From the NCBI GenBank assembly GCA_051960855.1, contig JBQCDV010000142.1, positions 1-41,992 on the forward strand: a stretch of DNA of 41,992 nucleotides, read 5' to 3'. The translations under genes were made by a program, and so were the position numbers. This DNA comes from JBQCDV01 sp051960855. Its GTDB lineage: Bacteria > Actinomycetota > Actinomycetes > JAJZTN01. The notes under the pieces were generated by a model. That model had not been told where the DNA came from, made no database searches, and saw only the letters and a program-made list of their open reading frames with translations. Within the stretch, counting starts at the first letter, position 1. Every line of letters starts with the position of its first letter. Below, piece by piece: positions 10,718 to 19,197 of this stretch.

Positions 10718-10723
10718 CAGACT
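10718..10723 (+). promoter_or_regulatory. -10 element of leaderless DUF805 gene
   Basis: CAGACT followed by six bases and the ATG at 10730; no Shine-Dalgarno is seen. It agrees with the spacing at other leaderless genes in this window, though the first base is not T. Confidence 0.35.
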
Positions 10724-10729
10724 GTGAGC

Positions 10730-11179
10730 ATGTCTTTCGCCCAGGCCATCTCGACCTGCTTCCGCAACTACGTCACCTTCGATGGTCGCGCCCGTCGGTC
10801 GGAGTACTGGTGGTGGGCGCTCTTCGCAGGTCTCGTGCTCGTGGCAGCGAGGCTGGTCAGCCTGAGCATCTACGGCCTGGCCTTCCTCATCCTCTTGCTG
10901 CCCAGCATCGCCGTGGCGACGCGCCGCCTCCATGACACCGGCCGTAGCGGCTGGTGGCAGCTCCTCGACCTCGTGCCGTTCGGCGCGATCGTCATCCTCG
11001 TCTTCACCCTGCAGGACAGCGCTCCTGGCCACAACCAGTACGGACCGTCGCCCAAGGCTGTCTCCGAGGATCCCTACGGCTACGGATCACCCACAAGCGG
11101 CTATCCCGGCACCTACCCCGCAACCGAGGCGCACGGGGGTGACCAGGCGGGAGAGGCCTCCCCCTGGGGTCGCCCCTAG
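10730..11179 (+). CDS. DUF805 family membrane protein
   Basis: 149 residues. The DUF805 signatures are clear: FDGRARRSEYWWW at residues 18-30, the conserved RLHDTGRSGWWQLL loop between hydrophobic segments, and the ending GHNQYGPSP after the last helix. Membrane segments cover about residues 29-62 (two segments) and 81-93. A Gly/Tyr/Pro-rich cytoplasmic or surface tail of about 45 residues follows (DPYGYGSPTSGYPGTYP). The function of the family is unknown. ATG at 10730 is preferred over an upstream opening because the family motif begins right after it. It is convergent with the GH3 gene, only 14 bases apart. Confidence 0.85.
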   Translation: MSFAQAISTCFRNYVTFDGRARRSEYWWWALFAGLVLVAARLVSLSIYGLAFLILLLPSIAVATRRLHDTGRSGWWQLLDLVPFGAIVILVFTLQDSAPGHNQYGPSPKAVSEDPYGYGSPTSGYPGTYPATEAHGGDQAGEASPWGRP

Positions 11180-11193
11180 CGATCCCCGTCGGG

Positions 11194-12642
11194 TCAGGAC
11201 CGGCGGATCAGGCCCATCCGCGCCTTGAGCAGCAGCACCCGCCGTACGGCGTCGTCGACCTGCTGCCGGAACTCCGCGTCCGACCCAGCCCGCGCGGCGG
11301 TCGACCGCACCATGTCCTCCACGGGCGTCGCCGAGACCGTCAGCAGGAGGTCACCGCCAGCGGCGAAGAAGCGTGTCGCACGCTCCCCGGCGGGGATGGC
11401 CGCCACCGCCTTCGCGGCGCCCAGGTCGTCGGAGACGACGACTCCTGCGAAGCCCAGGTCACCCCGCAGCAGCTGGTCGATGATCACCGGGCTGAACGCA
11501 GCAACAGTGCCGGGGTCGAGGTGCGAGTAGATCGCCGACGACATCATCACCAGCGGAGTGCCAGCCTCGACCGCGGCGCGGAAGGGCGCCAGGTAGGCGT
11601 CGTCCTTTCCGGTCTGGTCATCGGTCACTCCGGCGGTCGTGTCCGTGTTGCCGAGGACGCGTCCGAGGCCGGGGAAGTGCTTGGCGCTCGTCGCAACACC
11701 GACCGAGGTCATCCCGTGCACGAAGGCTGCGACCGAGGAGGCCACGGCCTCCGGTTGGTGGCCGTACTCCCGCGAGTAGCGGCCGATCGGCTGGTTGCGC
11801 CGTCCGAGGGAGGCGGGCACGGTGTCCGCGACGGGCGCCAGGTTGAGGTTGACGCCCGCGGCGGCGAGCTGACTGCCCCACCGGGCCGCGCGGGCGCGCA
11901 GCGTCGCCGCCGGCAGCTGGCCCTGGGTGAGCGCATCCGGGATCGTCGAGAAGCCCGGCCCCCGCAGCGTCTGCACCTGGCCGCCCTCCTGATCGGCACT
12001 GACGAACGGCGCTAGCGTCAGCCGCCCGCCGTCATCGGCCGTGGCGGTGACCGCCGTCAGTCGGCGGGTGGACCGAAGCGTCTGCGCCACGCCACCGCTG
12101 CTGCGGCCGTGGAGGAAGTAGGAGCCGACGTGCAGGGCCTGCAGGCGGGCGAGCTCGCTGGTGCTGGCCCCTGCCACAGGAACGCCGACCATGAAGAGCT
12201 GGCCGACTCGCTGCTGAGGGGTCAGGGCGTCGAAGGCCTGCTGCGCGAGCTCCCGTGCGGTGGCGTCGTCCACGACGTACAGCGGGTGCGCTGTCCCCGG
12301 CCCTGCTGGAAGACCGGTGCCGGACGCGGAAAGGGGGCCGGACGCCGTGCCGGAGGAGCCGCTCGTGGGACCGGGACGGGAGGTAGTCGGCGGCGAGACC
12401 ACGGGTGAGCTCGACGGCGCGGAGGCGGCCGGTGTCGCCGACGTGGACGCCCCGTCAGCGGACGGCTCGCCCGAGTCGTCGGCGCTCGAGGTGGGGGCAC
12501 CTCGACCGGTCCCGCTGCCCGACGCGTCGGTGACACCGCTGCCCCGTCGAGCGATCGCGTGGCCGATGGCGAGTCCACCCAGCACCGTGCCGAGCAGCGC
12601 CAGCAGCGCCACCGCCGACCGGAGGGCCTTCCGTCCTGACAT
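11194..12642 (-). CDS. secreted GH3 (NagZ/LpqI-like) glycosidase
   Basis: 482 residues. The N-terminus has an Arg-rich start, a hydrophobic segment at about residues 9-29 (VALLALLGTVLGGLAIGHAI) and then a long Ser/Thr/Pro/Gly linker to about residue 140, so the enzyme is exported or anchored. The GH3 catalytic domain starts with LTPQQRVGQLFMVGVP and includes DQEGGQVQ, KHFPGLGR near residue 320 and VVVSDDLGA near 403, where Asp is the expected nucleophile. Relatives remove N-acetylglucosamine from muropeptides or glycoconjugates. The NagZ loop His (KHFPGHG, then a DSH dyad) is replaced by KHFPGLGR and NTDTT, so the acid/base residue differs. Three 17-bp repeats lie upstream of the start. It follows the amidohydrolase gene in the same direction. 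Confidence 0.85.
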   Translation of the reverse strand: MSGRKALRSAVALLALLGTVLGGLAIGHAIARRGSGVTDASGSGTGRGAPTSSADDSGEPSADGASTSATPAASAPSSSPVVSPPTTSRPGPTSGSSGTASGPLSASGTGLPAGPGTAHPLYVVDDATARELAQQAFDALTPQQRVGQLFMVGVPVAGASTSELARLQALHVGSYFLHGRSSGGVAQTLRSTRRLTAVTATADDGGRLTLAPFVSADQEGGQVQTLRGPGFSTIPDALTQGQLPAATLRARAARWGSQLAAAGVNLNLAPVADTVPASLGRRNQPIGRYSREYGHQPEAVASSVAAFVHGMTSVGVATSAKHFPGLGRVLGNTDTTAGVTDDQTGKDDAYLAPFRAAVEAGTPLVMMSSAIYSHLDPGTVAAFSPVIIDQLLRGDLGFAGVVVSDDLGAAKAVAAIPAGERATRFFAAGGDLLLTVSATPVEDMVRSTAARAGSDAEFRQQVDDAVRRVLLLKARMGLIRRS

Positions 12643-12688
12643 TCGTGCCGCTCCCGTCGCTCGTCGTGCTCGTCTCGGCTGGCCGTCA

Positions 12689-12738
12689 GGCCCTGTCCCC
12701 CGACGGGCCTTGTCCCCCGACCGGCCTTGTCCCCCGAC
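12689..12738. repeat. three 17-bp direct repeats upstream of GH3 gene
   Basis: Cores at 12689-12704, 12706-12721 and 12723-12738 read GGCC(C/T)TGTCCCCCGAC. The second and third cores are identical and the first differs by one base. They occupy the 102-base gap between the amidohydrolase stop and the GH3 start, 46-96 bases upstream of the latter. They could be a repeated operator or a slippage product. Confidence 0.9.
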
Positions 12739-12744
12739 GCGGTC

Positions 12745-14478
12745 CTAGACGCCGCTTCCCGGCTCCCGGTTGTCTGCGACCTTCGCCCCCTCGACCCAGA
12801 GTGCCAAAACCCGGGCCGGAGCGAAGCCGGTCCGGAAGTCTTCCTCCCGTAGGGACGGCAGGTCCCGGTCGAGCAGCACGAAGTCGGCGACCGACCCGGG
12901 TTCCAGCGTGCAGCGGTCCCCGTCGTAGGCCTGGTACGCGCTTCCGCTGGTGTAGGCCGCGACGGCTTGGGTGACGGTCAGCCGCTCGGTGGGCAGCCAG
13001 CCACCGGGCGGGTCCCCGTCGGGCGTCGTTCGGGAGATGGCGACCCGCAGACCAGCCACCGGGTCAGGCGAGGAGACCGGCCAGTCGCTGCCGAAGGACA
13101 GCCGCGCGCCGCTTCGCACCAGCGAACCCATCGGGTACTGCCACGCCGAGCGGCGCGCACCGAGCCGCGGCATCGTCAGCTCGGTCATGGAGTCGTCCGT
13201 CTGCGTCCACAGCGGCTCGAAGTTGGCGATCACCCCGAGGGCGGCGAAGCGCGGCAGATCCGCCGGCTGCACGAGCTGGGTGTGAGCGATGACGGGGCGT
13301 GTCTCACGGGGGTCGCGTCCCGCGGTGGCACGCTCGATCGCGTCGAGGGCGGCGCGGACAGCAGCGTCACCGATCGCGTGGATGTGGAGCTGGAAGTCAG
13401 CCTCGGCGAAGGCGACGCAGGCCTCCTGCAGCTCTCGCCAGTCCCACACCGGCATGCCGTGGGTGTGGGGCGCGTCGGTGTACGGGTCGAGAAGAGCGCC
13501 CGTCTGGCCCTCGATGACGCCGTCGGCGAAGAACTTCACGGTGCTGATGCGCAGCCAGGGCGCCGTCGCGGGCCCGGAGTCACCGGCGGGTCCCGAGTCA
13601 CCGGCGGGTCCGGACGCACGGGCAGCGAGCAGCTCGTCTCGTGCGGCGACGAACTCCGGCAGCTGCTCCCGCCATCGGGTCGGTTCGGCCCGCAGGGCCA
13701 GCGACACCCGGATGGGCAGCCGGCCCTCGCGTGCCAGCGAGTGATAGGCGTCGAGGCTGCCGGGCTGGCCGGCCGGGAGGTCGACCCACGCGTCCTGGAC
13801 CCACGCGATACCGAGGGAGGCCAGGTGGCGCAGCGCCCATTCGAGGGCGTCAGCCTGTTGCTCCAGGGAGCGCGGCGGCACGACGTCCAGGACGAGGTCG
13901 ACGGCCTGCCACTCTCGGAGCGTCCCCAACGGCGAGCCGTCGGACCGGCGCTCGATCAGCCCGATGTCGGGATCCGGGGTCATCGCGGTGACCCCAGCGC
14001 GTCGCAGGGCCTCCGAGTTGCACCACACCGTGTGGTAGTCGGAGGCGCGGAGGACGACGGGCCGGTCGGAGACTGCGGCGTCGAGCCACGCGGCGTCGAA
14101 GCGGCCACCCGCGGCGAGTTCCGGCTCGTAGGAGCCGCCGACGATCCACTCCTCGTGCGGGTGCTCGTCGGCCCACGCGCGGACTGCGGCGACCACCTCG
14201 GCGACGTTCTGAGCGTCCCGGATCGCCGGTCCGAGCCGCTCCAGCCCGGCCTGCGGCGGGTGGGCGTGGCCGTCGCGGAAGGCCGGGATCACGACACCGT
14301 CGCCGACCTGGATCCGCTCGGCGTCGGCCCACTCAGGAGTGTGGGCGAGCGCGAGGGCGTCCGTCCCCAGCGCGGTGACGTGGCGCCCTGCCACGGCCAG
14401 AGCGTCGCAGTAGCCGGTCTCGCCGCCGGTCCAGACACGGCCGAGGACCAGGAGGCGGCGCGCGCCTGTCGCTGTCAC
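12745..14478 (-). CDS. YtcJ-like metal-dependent amidohydrolase
   Basis: 577 residues of the amidohydrolase_3 group. After a small beta domain the first metal motif is DGHAHP (often DSHxH in relatives). It is followed by HIHAIGDAA, HTQLVQP and GSDWPVSSPDP, which carry the remaining His ligands and the catalytic Asp, and the family ending VADFVLLDRDLPSL. Substrates of this group range from amides to cyclic imides and cannot be predicted here. I chose GTG 14478 because TACGGT lies seven bases upstream in the leaderless arrangement; GTG 14487 would fall inside that -10. A short GPAGDS repeat occurs in a loop near residue 290. It is divergent from the AMIN-like gene. Confidence 0.88.
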   Translation of the reverse strand: MTATGARRLLVLGRVWTGGETGYCDALAVAGRHVTALGTDALALAHTPEWADAERIQVGDGVVIPAFRDGHAHPPQAGLERLGPAIRDAQNVAEVVAAVRAWADEHPHEEWIVGGSYEPELAAGGRFDAAWLDAAVSDRPVVLRASDYHTVWCNSEALRRAGVTAMTPDPDIGLIERRSDGSPLGTLREWQAVDLVLDVVPPRSLEQQADALEWALRHLASLGIAWVQDAWVDLPAGQPGSLDAYHSLAREGRLPIRVSLALRAEPTRWREQLPEFVAARDELLAARASGPAGDSGPAGDSGPATAPWLRISTVKFFADGVIEGQTGALLDPYTDAPHTHGMPVWDWRELQEACVAFAEADFQLHIHAIGDAAVRAALDAIERATAGRDPRETRPVIAHTQLVQPADLPRFAALGVIANFEPLWTQTDDSMTELTMPRLGARRSAWQYPMGSLVRSGARLSFGSDWPVSSPDPVAGLRVAISRTTPDGDPPGGWLPTERLTVTQAVAAYTSGSAYQAYDGDRCTLEPGSVADFVLLDRDLPSLREEDFRTGFAPARVLALWVEGAKVADNREPGSGV

Positions 14479-14485
14479 GGGTCGC

Positions 14486-14491
14486 ACCGTA
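14486..14491 (-). promoter_or_regulatory. -10 element of leaderless amidohydrolase gene
   Basis: TACGGT on the minus strand with seven bases to GTG 14478. It decides the start, since the alternative GTG at 14487 overlaps this hexamer. Confidence 0.5.
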
Positions 14492-14592
14492 GTGGGGCGG
14501 CGTACTCGTCGTCGTCAACCGCGCGGGTCTGGCGCGCGTCCTCCTTCGCATCAGGCAGCCATCAGCGGCAGCCGTTCTCGAGGGAGCCCGTC

Positions 14593-15168
14593 ATGGACCA
14601 CACCGACGTCGCTGTCAGCACCGAACCGCGACCCGCGTCTCGCCGCCTCCGGCGAGCCGCAGTCGTCGGGCCGGCCGCACTCGCCCTCACGCTCGCCGGC
14701 CTGTCGAGCAGCGCCTGGGGAAGCACCTCGACCGCCACGCCCACGGGCATGGCAGTCGCCGCCGCCGGTTGCTCGACCCAGTCGGCGACCCCGCTCGTGA
14801 CGGGCATCCGCGTCGGCCGCCACGCGACCTACGACCGGCTCGTCGTCGACCTCACCCGGCCGGTCGCCGGGCACAGCGTCCGCTGGGTGAGTGCGCTGCA
14901 CGAGGACGGCAGTGGCCGTCTCGTCACCCTGAACGGCGCCGCGAAGCTGCAGCTGCAGCTCAACGGCGCGGCCGCCCACACCGACACCGGCAGCTCGACC
15001 CTCGCGGTCCGCGGCGGCACCCCGTCCTACCCGGAGCTGCGGCAGTGGCGGGTGATCGGCGACTTCGAGGGCGTCGTCACGGTCGGCATCGGCGCCACGG
15101 CCGTGCGGCACGTGCACGTGTTCACCCTCACGGCCCCCAACCGGCTGGTGGTCGACATCGCCCACTGA
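14593..15168 (+). CDS. secreted AMIN-like domain protein
   Basis: 191 residues. The N-terminus has an Arg-rich n-region (RRLRRAA), a hydrophobic core and small residues before about residue 40, which is a signal peptide. The mature part is one beta-rich domain of the AMIN-like type found in actinobacterial exported proteins, with GIRVGRHATYDRLVVDL at its start and VHVFTLTAPNRLVVDIAH at its end. Such domains are thought to sit at the cell envelope; the ligand is unknown. ATG 14593 is preceded by GAGGGA about eleven bases upstream. It lies alone between a divergent amidohydrolase and the molybdoenzyme gene. Confidence 0.8.
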   Translation: MDHTDVAVSTEPRPASRRLRRAAVVGPAALALTLAGLSSSAWGSTSTATPTGMAVAAAGCSTQSATPLVTGIRVGRHATYDRLVVDLTRPVAGHSVRWVSALHEDGSGRLVTLNGAAKLQLQLNGAAAHTDTGSSTLAVRGGTPSYPELRQWRVIGDFEGVVTVGIGATAVRHVHVFTLTAPNRLVVDIAH

Positions 15169-15284
15169 CCCGGCAACCGAGCAGGACCCGGAGCCGGAGC
15201 CGAGTCTCGTCTCGCCGGCGGTAGCGGTGCCGGGGACGATGGAAGCGGACCCATCGTTTCCCGGCCGTGCTGCGAAGGACTGGT

Positions 15285-16901
15285 GTGAGCTCCGACCCCG
15301 AGGACGCGACAGCCGACCGGCGCCGCTTCGGCCGGCTCGCCGGGCTGGCGAGTGGCCTGGTCACGGTCGGCGTCGCGGATCTCGTGGCGGCGTTCGTGCA
15401 CCCGCAGGCGACCCCGGTGCTGGCCGTCGGCTCGGCGTTCATCGACCTGACACCGACCTGGCTGAAGGACGCAGCCGTCCGCGCGTTCGGCACCAACGAC
15501 AAAGCGGTGCTGATCCTCGGCATTCTCGCCGTGGTCGCGCTGCTGGCGGCACTCGCAGGCGCGATCGCCGTACGCCGCCTCGCTGCCGGACTCACCGTCG
15601 TCGGCTGGCTGGCCGTCATCGCCGCGGCCGCAGCCCTGACCCGCTCGGGGGCCACCTACCTGGACGTCGTCCCGATCGCGGTCGGTGCGCTGGCCGGAGG
15701 GTGGGTGCTGTCCCGCCTTGTCCGTCGGGCCTCGGCCACCGCCCCCGCGCCTGGGCGTGAGGACGGCCCGGAAGCCGCGCGGGCGCCGTTCGTTGAGGGA
15801 GCGACGTCGTGGCGGCCGCCGCAGTCGGCCGACCCCACGAGGCGGACCGTCCTGCTCGCCGGCGCCGGCATCGCTGGGCTCGCCGCGACAGGTCTCGCGC
15901 GGGTGCTCTCCGACCAGCGTGGTGCCGCGGCGGCTCGGACGAGTGAGCGGATCACCCTGCCTGCTCCGTCGAGCGCCGCCACTCCCCTGCCGCGCAACGA
16001 CCTGATCGACGTTCCCGGCATCACGCCATGGCGGACACCGACCCAGGACTTCTACCGGATTGACACGGCCCTGCTGCTCCCCGACATCGCGGCCTCGCAG
16101 TGGCAGCTGCGGCTGCACGGGATGGTCGATCGCGAGGTGACACTGGACTTCGCGAGCCTGGGCCAGCGCGAGCTCATCGAACGGTGGGTGACGCTGACCT
16201 GCGTGTCCAACCCGGTCGGTGGCGACCTGGCCGGCAACGCGCTGTGGCTGGGGGCGCGGCTGCGGGATCTGCTGCTGGAGGCCGGCGTCTCCCCCGACGC
16301 GGACATGGTGCTGGCGACGAGCAAGGACGGGTTCACCACCTCGACGCCACTCGACGTGCTGCTCGAGCCCGACCGCGACGCCCTGCTCGCGATCGGCATG
16401 AACGGCTCCCCGCTGCCGCAGGTGCACGGCTTCCCGGTGCGCATGGTGGTCCCGGGTCTCTACGGCTATGTCTCCGCGTGCAAGTGGGTGGTCGACCTCA
16501 AGGTGACCCGCTTCGACCGGGAGCAGGCGTACTGGACCGAGCGCGGCTGGTCCCCGCGCGGCCCCATCAAGACGGCCTCGCGCATCGACGTCCCCCGCGA
16601 GGGCGCGACGGTCAAGCCGGGGAACGTCGCTGTCGGTGGCGTCGCGTGGGCGCAGCACCGCGGCATCTCTGCGGTGCAGGTGCGCGTGGACGGCGGGGCG
16701 TGGCACGAGGCGAAGCTCGGAGCCACCGCCAGCAAGGACGCGTGGCGGCAGTGGGAGTGGACGTGGGCTGCCATCACTGGTGACCACACCCTCGAGGTGA
16801 GAGCCATCGACGGGACCGGCGCCGCGCAGACTGCTGTGGTGCAGGACGTGTTGCCCGACGGGGCGACCGGCTACCACTCCGTGGACGTGCGGGTCGGGTA
16901 G
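15285..16901 (+). CDS. polytopic sulfite-oxidase-fold molybdopterin oxidoreductase
   Basis: About 538 residues. The first 150 residues hold four predicted membrane segments (LAGLASGLVTVGVADLVAAF, then VLILGILAVVALLAAL, LTVVGWLAVIAAAAAL and VVPIAVGALAGGWVLS). After a Pro-rich linker comes RRTVLLAGAGIAGLAATGL, a twin-arginine-containing segment. The sulfite-oxidase fold follows: TLTCVSNPVGGDLAGNALW with the Mo-coordinating Cys306, GMNGSPLPQVHGFPVRMVVPG, and a C-terminal Mo-cofactor dimerisation domain. The catalytic part is therefore expected outside the cytoplasm. Substrate and electron acceptor are unknown; no haem motif is seen. GTG 15285 is preferred because GAAGGA is just upstream; a GTG at 15267 is in frame. 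Confidence 0.88.
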   Translation: MSSDPEDATADRRRFGRLAGLASGLVTVGVADLVAAFVHPQATPVLAVGSAFIDLTPTWLKDAAVRAFGTNDKAVLILGILAVVALLAALAGAIAVRRLAAGLTVVGWLAVIAAAAALTRSGATYLDVVPIAVGALAGGWVLSRLVRRASATAPAPGREDGPEAARAPFVEGATSWRPPQSADPTRRTVLLAGAGIAGLAATGLARVLSDQRGAAAARTSERITLPAPSSAATPLPRNDLIDVPGITPWRTPTQDFYRIDTALLLPDIAASQWQLRLHGMVDREVTLDFASLGQRELIERWVTLTCVSNPVGGDLAGNALWLGARLRDLLLEAGVSPDADMVLATSKDGFTTSTPLDVLLEPDRDALLAIGMNGSPLPQVHGFPVRMVVPGLYGYVSACKWVVDLKVTRFDREQAYWTERGWSPRGPIKTASRIDVPREGATVKPGNVAVGGVAWAQHRGISAVQVRVDGGAWHEAKLGATASKDAWRQWEWTWAAITGDHTLEVRAIDGTGAAQTAVVQDVLPDGATGYHSVDVRVG

Positions 16902-16947
16902 CCCTCGAACCAGCCCCGAGCGTGGAAAGGGGAGAAGCCCGCAATCG

Positions 16948-16977
16948 TTGACATTCCGGTGCACCTCGCGCCACGCT
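16948..16977 (+). promoter_or_regulatory. promoter upstream of zinc-ribbon serine protease
   Basis: TTGACA (16948-16953), an 18-base spacer and CACGCT (16972-16977). The ATG is about 60 bases downstream, giving a leader of roughly 50 bases. Confidence 0.45.
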
Positions 16978-17037
16978 GACCGTCCCCCGTGTCACCGAGT
17001 CCGGTCGACACCTCGTCGGGGGATGGGGGGCGGGGAC

Positions 17038-18423
17038 ATGTATTGCCCACGATGTGGAGTGCCGGGTCCAGACGACCAGGCCCGGTGTGGCAACTGCGGC
17101 ATCAACGTGCGTGGCTACGTCGGGGCGCCAGGCGAGGCGGCAGGGGCACATCCCCCGGGCCGCAGCCGCACCGTGGTCGGAGCTGTTGCCACTGCTGCCG
17201 TGCTTGCTCTTGTCATCGTCGTGGGCGGCGGCGCCTTCCTGTTGCGCAGCGGCGACCGCACGCCGACTGGGGGAACGGCGACCACAGACGTAACGGCCAC
17301 CTCCCTGACCGCCGAGCCCGGCCAGCAGAGCACCGCGACTCCTTCACCGAGCAGCTCGTCCCCCTCGCCCCTCGCGACCTCGACCGCTACTCCTTCGGGA
17401 GCCCCGACCGCCAGCTTCGCCGCGATGTTCGATCGTGACCGGACCGGAGTCATCCGCATCACGACGACGGCGTGCGACGGCGGCGGGGTCGGATCTGGGT
17501 TCCTCGTTGCGCCCGACCTGGTGGCGACAGTCGCGCATGTCGTCGAGGGGGCCCAGGTGATCGGACTGGAATCCGACAACGGAGAGGTGAGCGACGGCCG
17601 GGTCGTCGGCTATGACCTCGCCCACGAGGTGGCACTAGTCCGGGCAGCGACGCCGTTCTCAGGCCACGTCTTCGACTTCTCCCCCTCCTCTCCTCAGGTG
17701 GGAGACGACATCGCCGTCGTCGGCTACCCGCTCGGCGGCGAGCTGTCCCTCGCGAAGGGCGCGATCTCCGGGTTGCACCGCCAGATCACCACCGAGGAGT
17801 CGTCGCTCGACAACGTCATCCAGACGGACGCTGCCATCAACCACGGCAACAGTGGGGGACCGCTGCTGGGTGCCGACGGGCTGGTCGTCGCTCTCGCCGA
17901 GGCCATCGACGAGCAGGCCAACGGCCTGGCCTACGCCGTCCCCGCCGACACCGCCGCCGCCGAGATCCGGCGGTGGCGCCAGACGCCAGAGCCGCCGGCC
18001 ATCGACCACTGCGACGCACCGGTGGGCCCGGACGAGCAGGCGATGTCTGTGGTGGACGACACCGATAGCAGCGAGGGCAGCATCGCGGTCGGAGTCCTCC
18101 AGCGCTACGTCGACGGCATCAACAGCGGCAACTACCGCGACGCCTACGAGATGCTGGATGAGCGAGCCCAACGCCGGTTCCCCTTCCAGAGTTTCGAAGA
18201 CGGCAACGCGACGAGCTACCTCCTCAACATGCACGTGCGGGACGTGACGGAGACCTCAGAAGGGCGACTCCAGGCACAGCTGTCGTTCGTGAGCGTGCAG
18301 GACGCCGACTACGGCTACGACCACCAGTCCTGCAGCGTCTGGACCGCCACCTACACCTTTGCGGAGGCCGACGGCGACTGGCTCATCGACGAGCAGCACG
18401 CGGCGAAGCCGGACCCCTGCTGA
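17038..18423 (+). CDS. membrane-anchored zinc-ribbon trypsin-like protease with altered triad
   Basis: 461 residues. Order: a zinc ribbon (CPRCG at 3-7, CGNCG at 17-21), one membrane segment at about 45-69, a Ser/Thr/Pro linker to about 130, a trypsin-like/HtrA-type domain at about 130-320, and a C-terminal NTF2-like domain of about 110 residues. His167 (TVAHVV) and Ser272 (HGNSGGPLL) are in place, but the position of the catalytic Asp is Glu197 (DLAHEVALVR, where HtrA relatives have D-[IV]-A-L). The zinc ribbon should be cytoplasmic and the protease external. ATG 17038 puts the zinc ribbon at the N-terminus; an in-frame ATG at 17023 is possible. The target is unknown. Confidence 0.85.
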   Translation: MYCPRCGVPGPDDQARCGNCGINVRGYVGAPGEAAGAHPPGRSRTVVGAVATAAVLALVIVVGGGAFLLRSGDRTPTGGTATTDVTATSLTAEPGQQSTATPSPSSSSPSPLATSTATPSGAPTASFAAMFDRDRTGVIRITTTACDGGGVGSGFLVAPDLVATVAHVVEGAQVIGLESDNGEVSDGRVVGYDLAHEVALVRAATPFSGHVFDFSPSSPQVGDDIAVVGYPLGGELSLAKGAISGLHRQITTEESSLDNVIQTDAAINHGNSGGPLLGADGLVVALAEAIDEQANGLAYAVPADTAAAEIRRWRQTPEPPAIDHCDAPVGPDEQAMSVVDDTDSSEGSIAVGVLQRYVDGINSGNYRDAYEMLDERAQRRFPFQSFEDGNATSYLLNMHVRDVTETSEGRLQAQLSFVSVQDADYGYDHQSCSVWTATYTFAEADGDWLIDEQHAAKPDPC

Positions 18424-18442
18424 CCCCGACCACACGAGTGGC

Positions 18443-18448
18443 TAGCGT
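18443..18448 (+). promoter_or_regulatory. -10 element of leaderless MOSC gene
   Basis: TAGCGT followed by seven bases and GTG 18456. It fixes the start of the MOSC protein over the in-frame GTG at 18438, which would be upstream of the transcript start. Confidence 0.55.
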
Positions 18449-18455
18449 CGCGGGT

Positions 18456-19157
18456 GTGATCGTCGGTGCCGTCCAGCGGCTGTGGCGCTACCCGGTGAAG
18501 TCGATGCAGGGCGAGGAGCTGACCACCCTGCCGCTCGACGCACGCGGCGCTGTCGGCGACCGCGTGTGGGCGGTCTACACCGAGGACGGCGGCATCGGCA
18601 GCGGCAAGACGACGACGCGTTTCCGCCGGGTCCCCGGCCTGCTCGACCTCGCGGCACGGTGGTCTGCCGACGGCGTGCCGGACGTCAGCGTCGGCGACGG
18701 CACCTGGTTGCGGGCCGACGACGCGGGGCTGCACCAGCGGCTAAGCGAACGCCTCGGACGTGACGTGCGACTGGCAGCGGAGGGCCCGATCCCCCACCAC
18801 GACGACGCCCCGCTGCATCTGGTGACGACGTCTGCGATCGCCGAGCTCGGCGAGCGCCTGGGCACGCAGCTGGACGCCCGGCGCTTCCGCGCCAACCTTC
18901 TCGTCGACACCGAGCACGACGCCGGACCGGTGGACCAGGACTGGCTCGGCAAGAGGCTGCGCATCGGCGACGCCGAACTCCGCGTGACCGAGCCGATGCC
19001 GCGCTGCGTGATGGTCGGCATGGCGCAGCCCGGGCTTCCCTACGATCCCCGGATCCTCAAGAGGCTGGCCGCCGACGACGACCTCGCTTTCGGCGTCATG
19101 GTCGAGGTCATCACCCCCGCGCCGCTGGCCGTGGGCGCCGAGGTGCGGCTGGTCTGA
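18456..19157 (+). CDS. MOSC domain protein (mARC/YcbX-like)
   Basis: 233 residues. An N-terminal beta-barrel (VQRLWRYPVKSMQGEEL) precedes a MOSC domain with FRANLLVDTE and the motif EPMPRCVMVGMAQPGLP. The Cys in PMPRC matches the conserved cysteine that coordinates molybdenum in mARC/YiiM-type proteins. These enzymes reduce N-hydroxylated compounds or handle sulfur on the molybdenum cofactor; the reaction here is not known. It lies two genes from a molybdopterin oxidoreductase, but the serine protease separates them, so a functional link is only possible. It is convergent with recD, 40 bases apart. Confidence 0.85.
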   Translation: MIVGAVQRLWRYPVKSMQGEELTTLPLDARGAVGDRVWAVYTEDGGIGSGKTTTRFRRVPGLLDLAARWSADGVPDVSVGDGTWLRADDAGLHQRLSERLGRDVRLAAEGPIPHHDDAPLHLVTTSAIAELGERLGTQLDARRFRANLLVDTEHDAGPVDQDWLGKRLRIGDAELRVTEPMPRCVMVGMAQPGLPYDPRILKRLAADDDLAFGVMVEVITPAPLAVGAEVRLV

Positions 19158-19197
19158 CGCGAGGCCGACGGCCCCGCCCCGCCGGGTCACGCCAGAG

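Noticed and set aside
12967..14592. Long plus-strand open frame running into the AMIN-like gene
   Set aside because: It is antisense to the amidohydrolase, whose metal motifs are intact; only the part from 14593 has a signal peptide and a domain.
15027..16964. 645-codon minus-strand frame
   Set aside because: Antisense to the molybdopterin oxidoreductase, whose Cys306 and cofactor motifs are clear.
18438..19157. GTG 18438 as MOSC start
   Set aside because: It lies upstream of the likely -10 TAGCGT; GTG 18456 fits the leaderless spacing and the family N-terminus.
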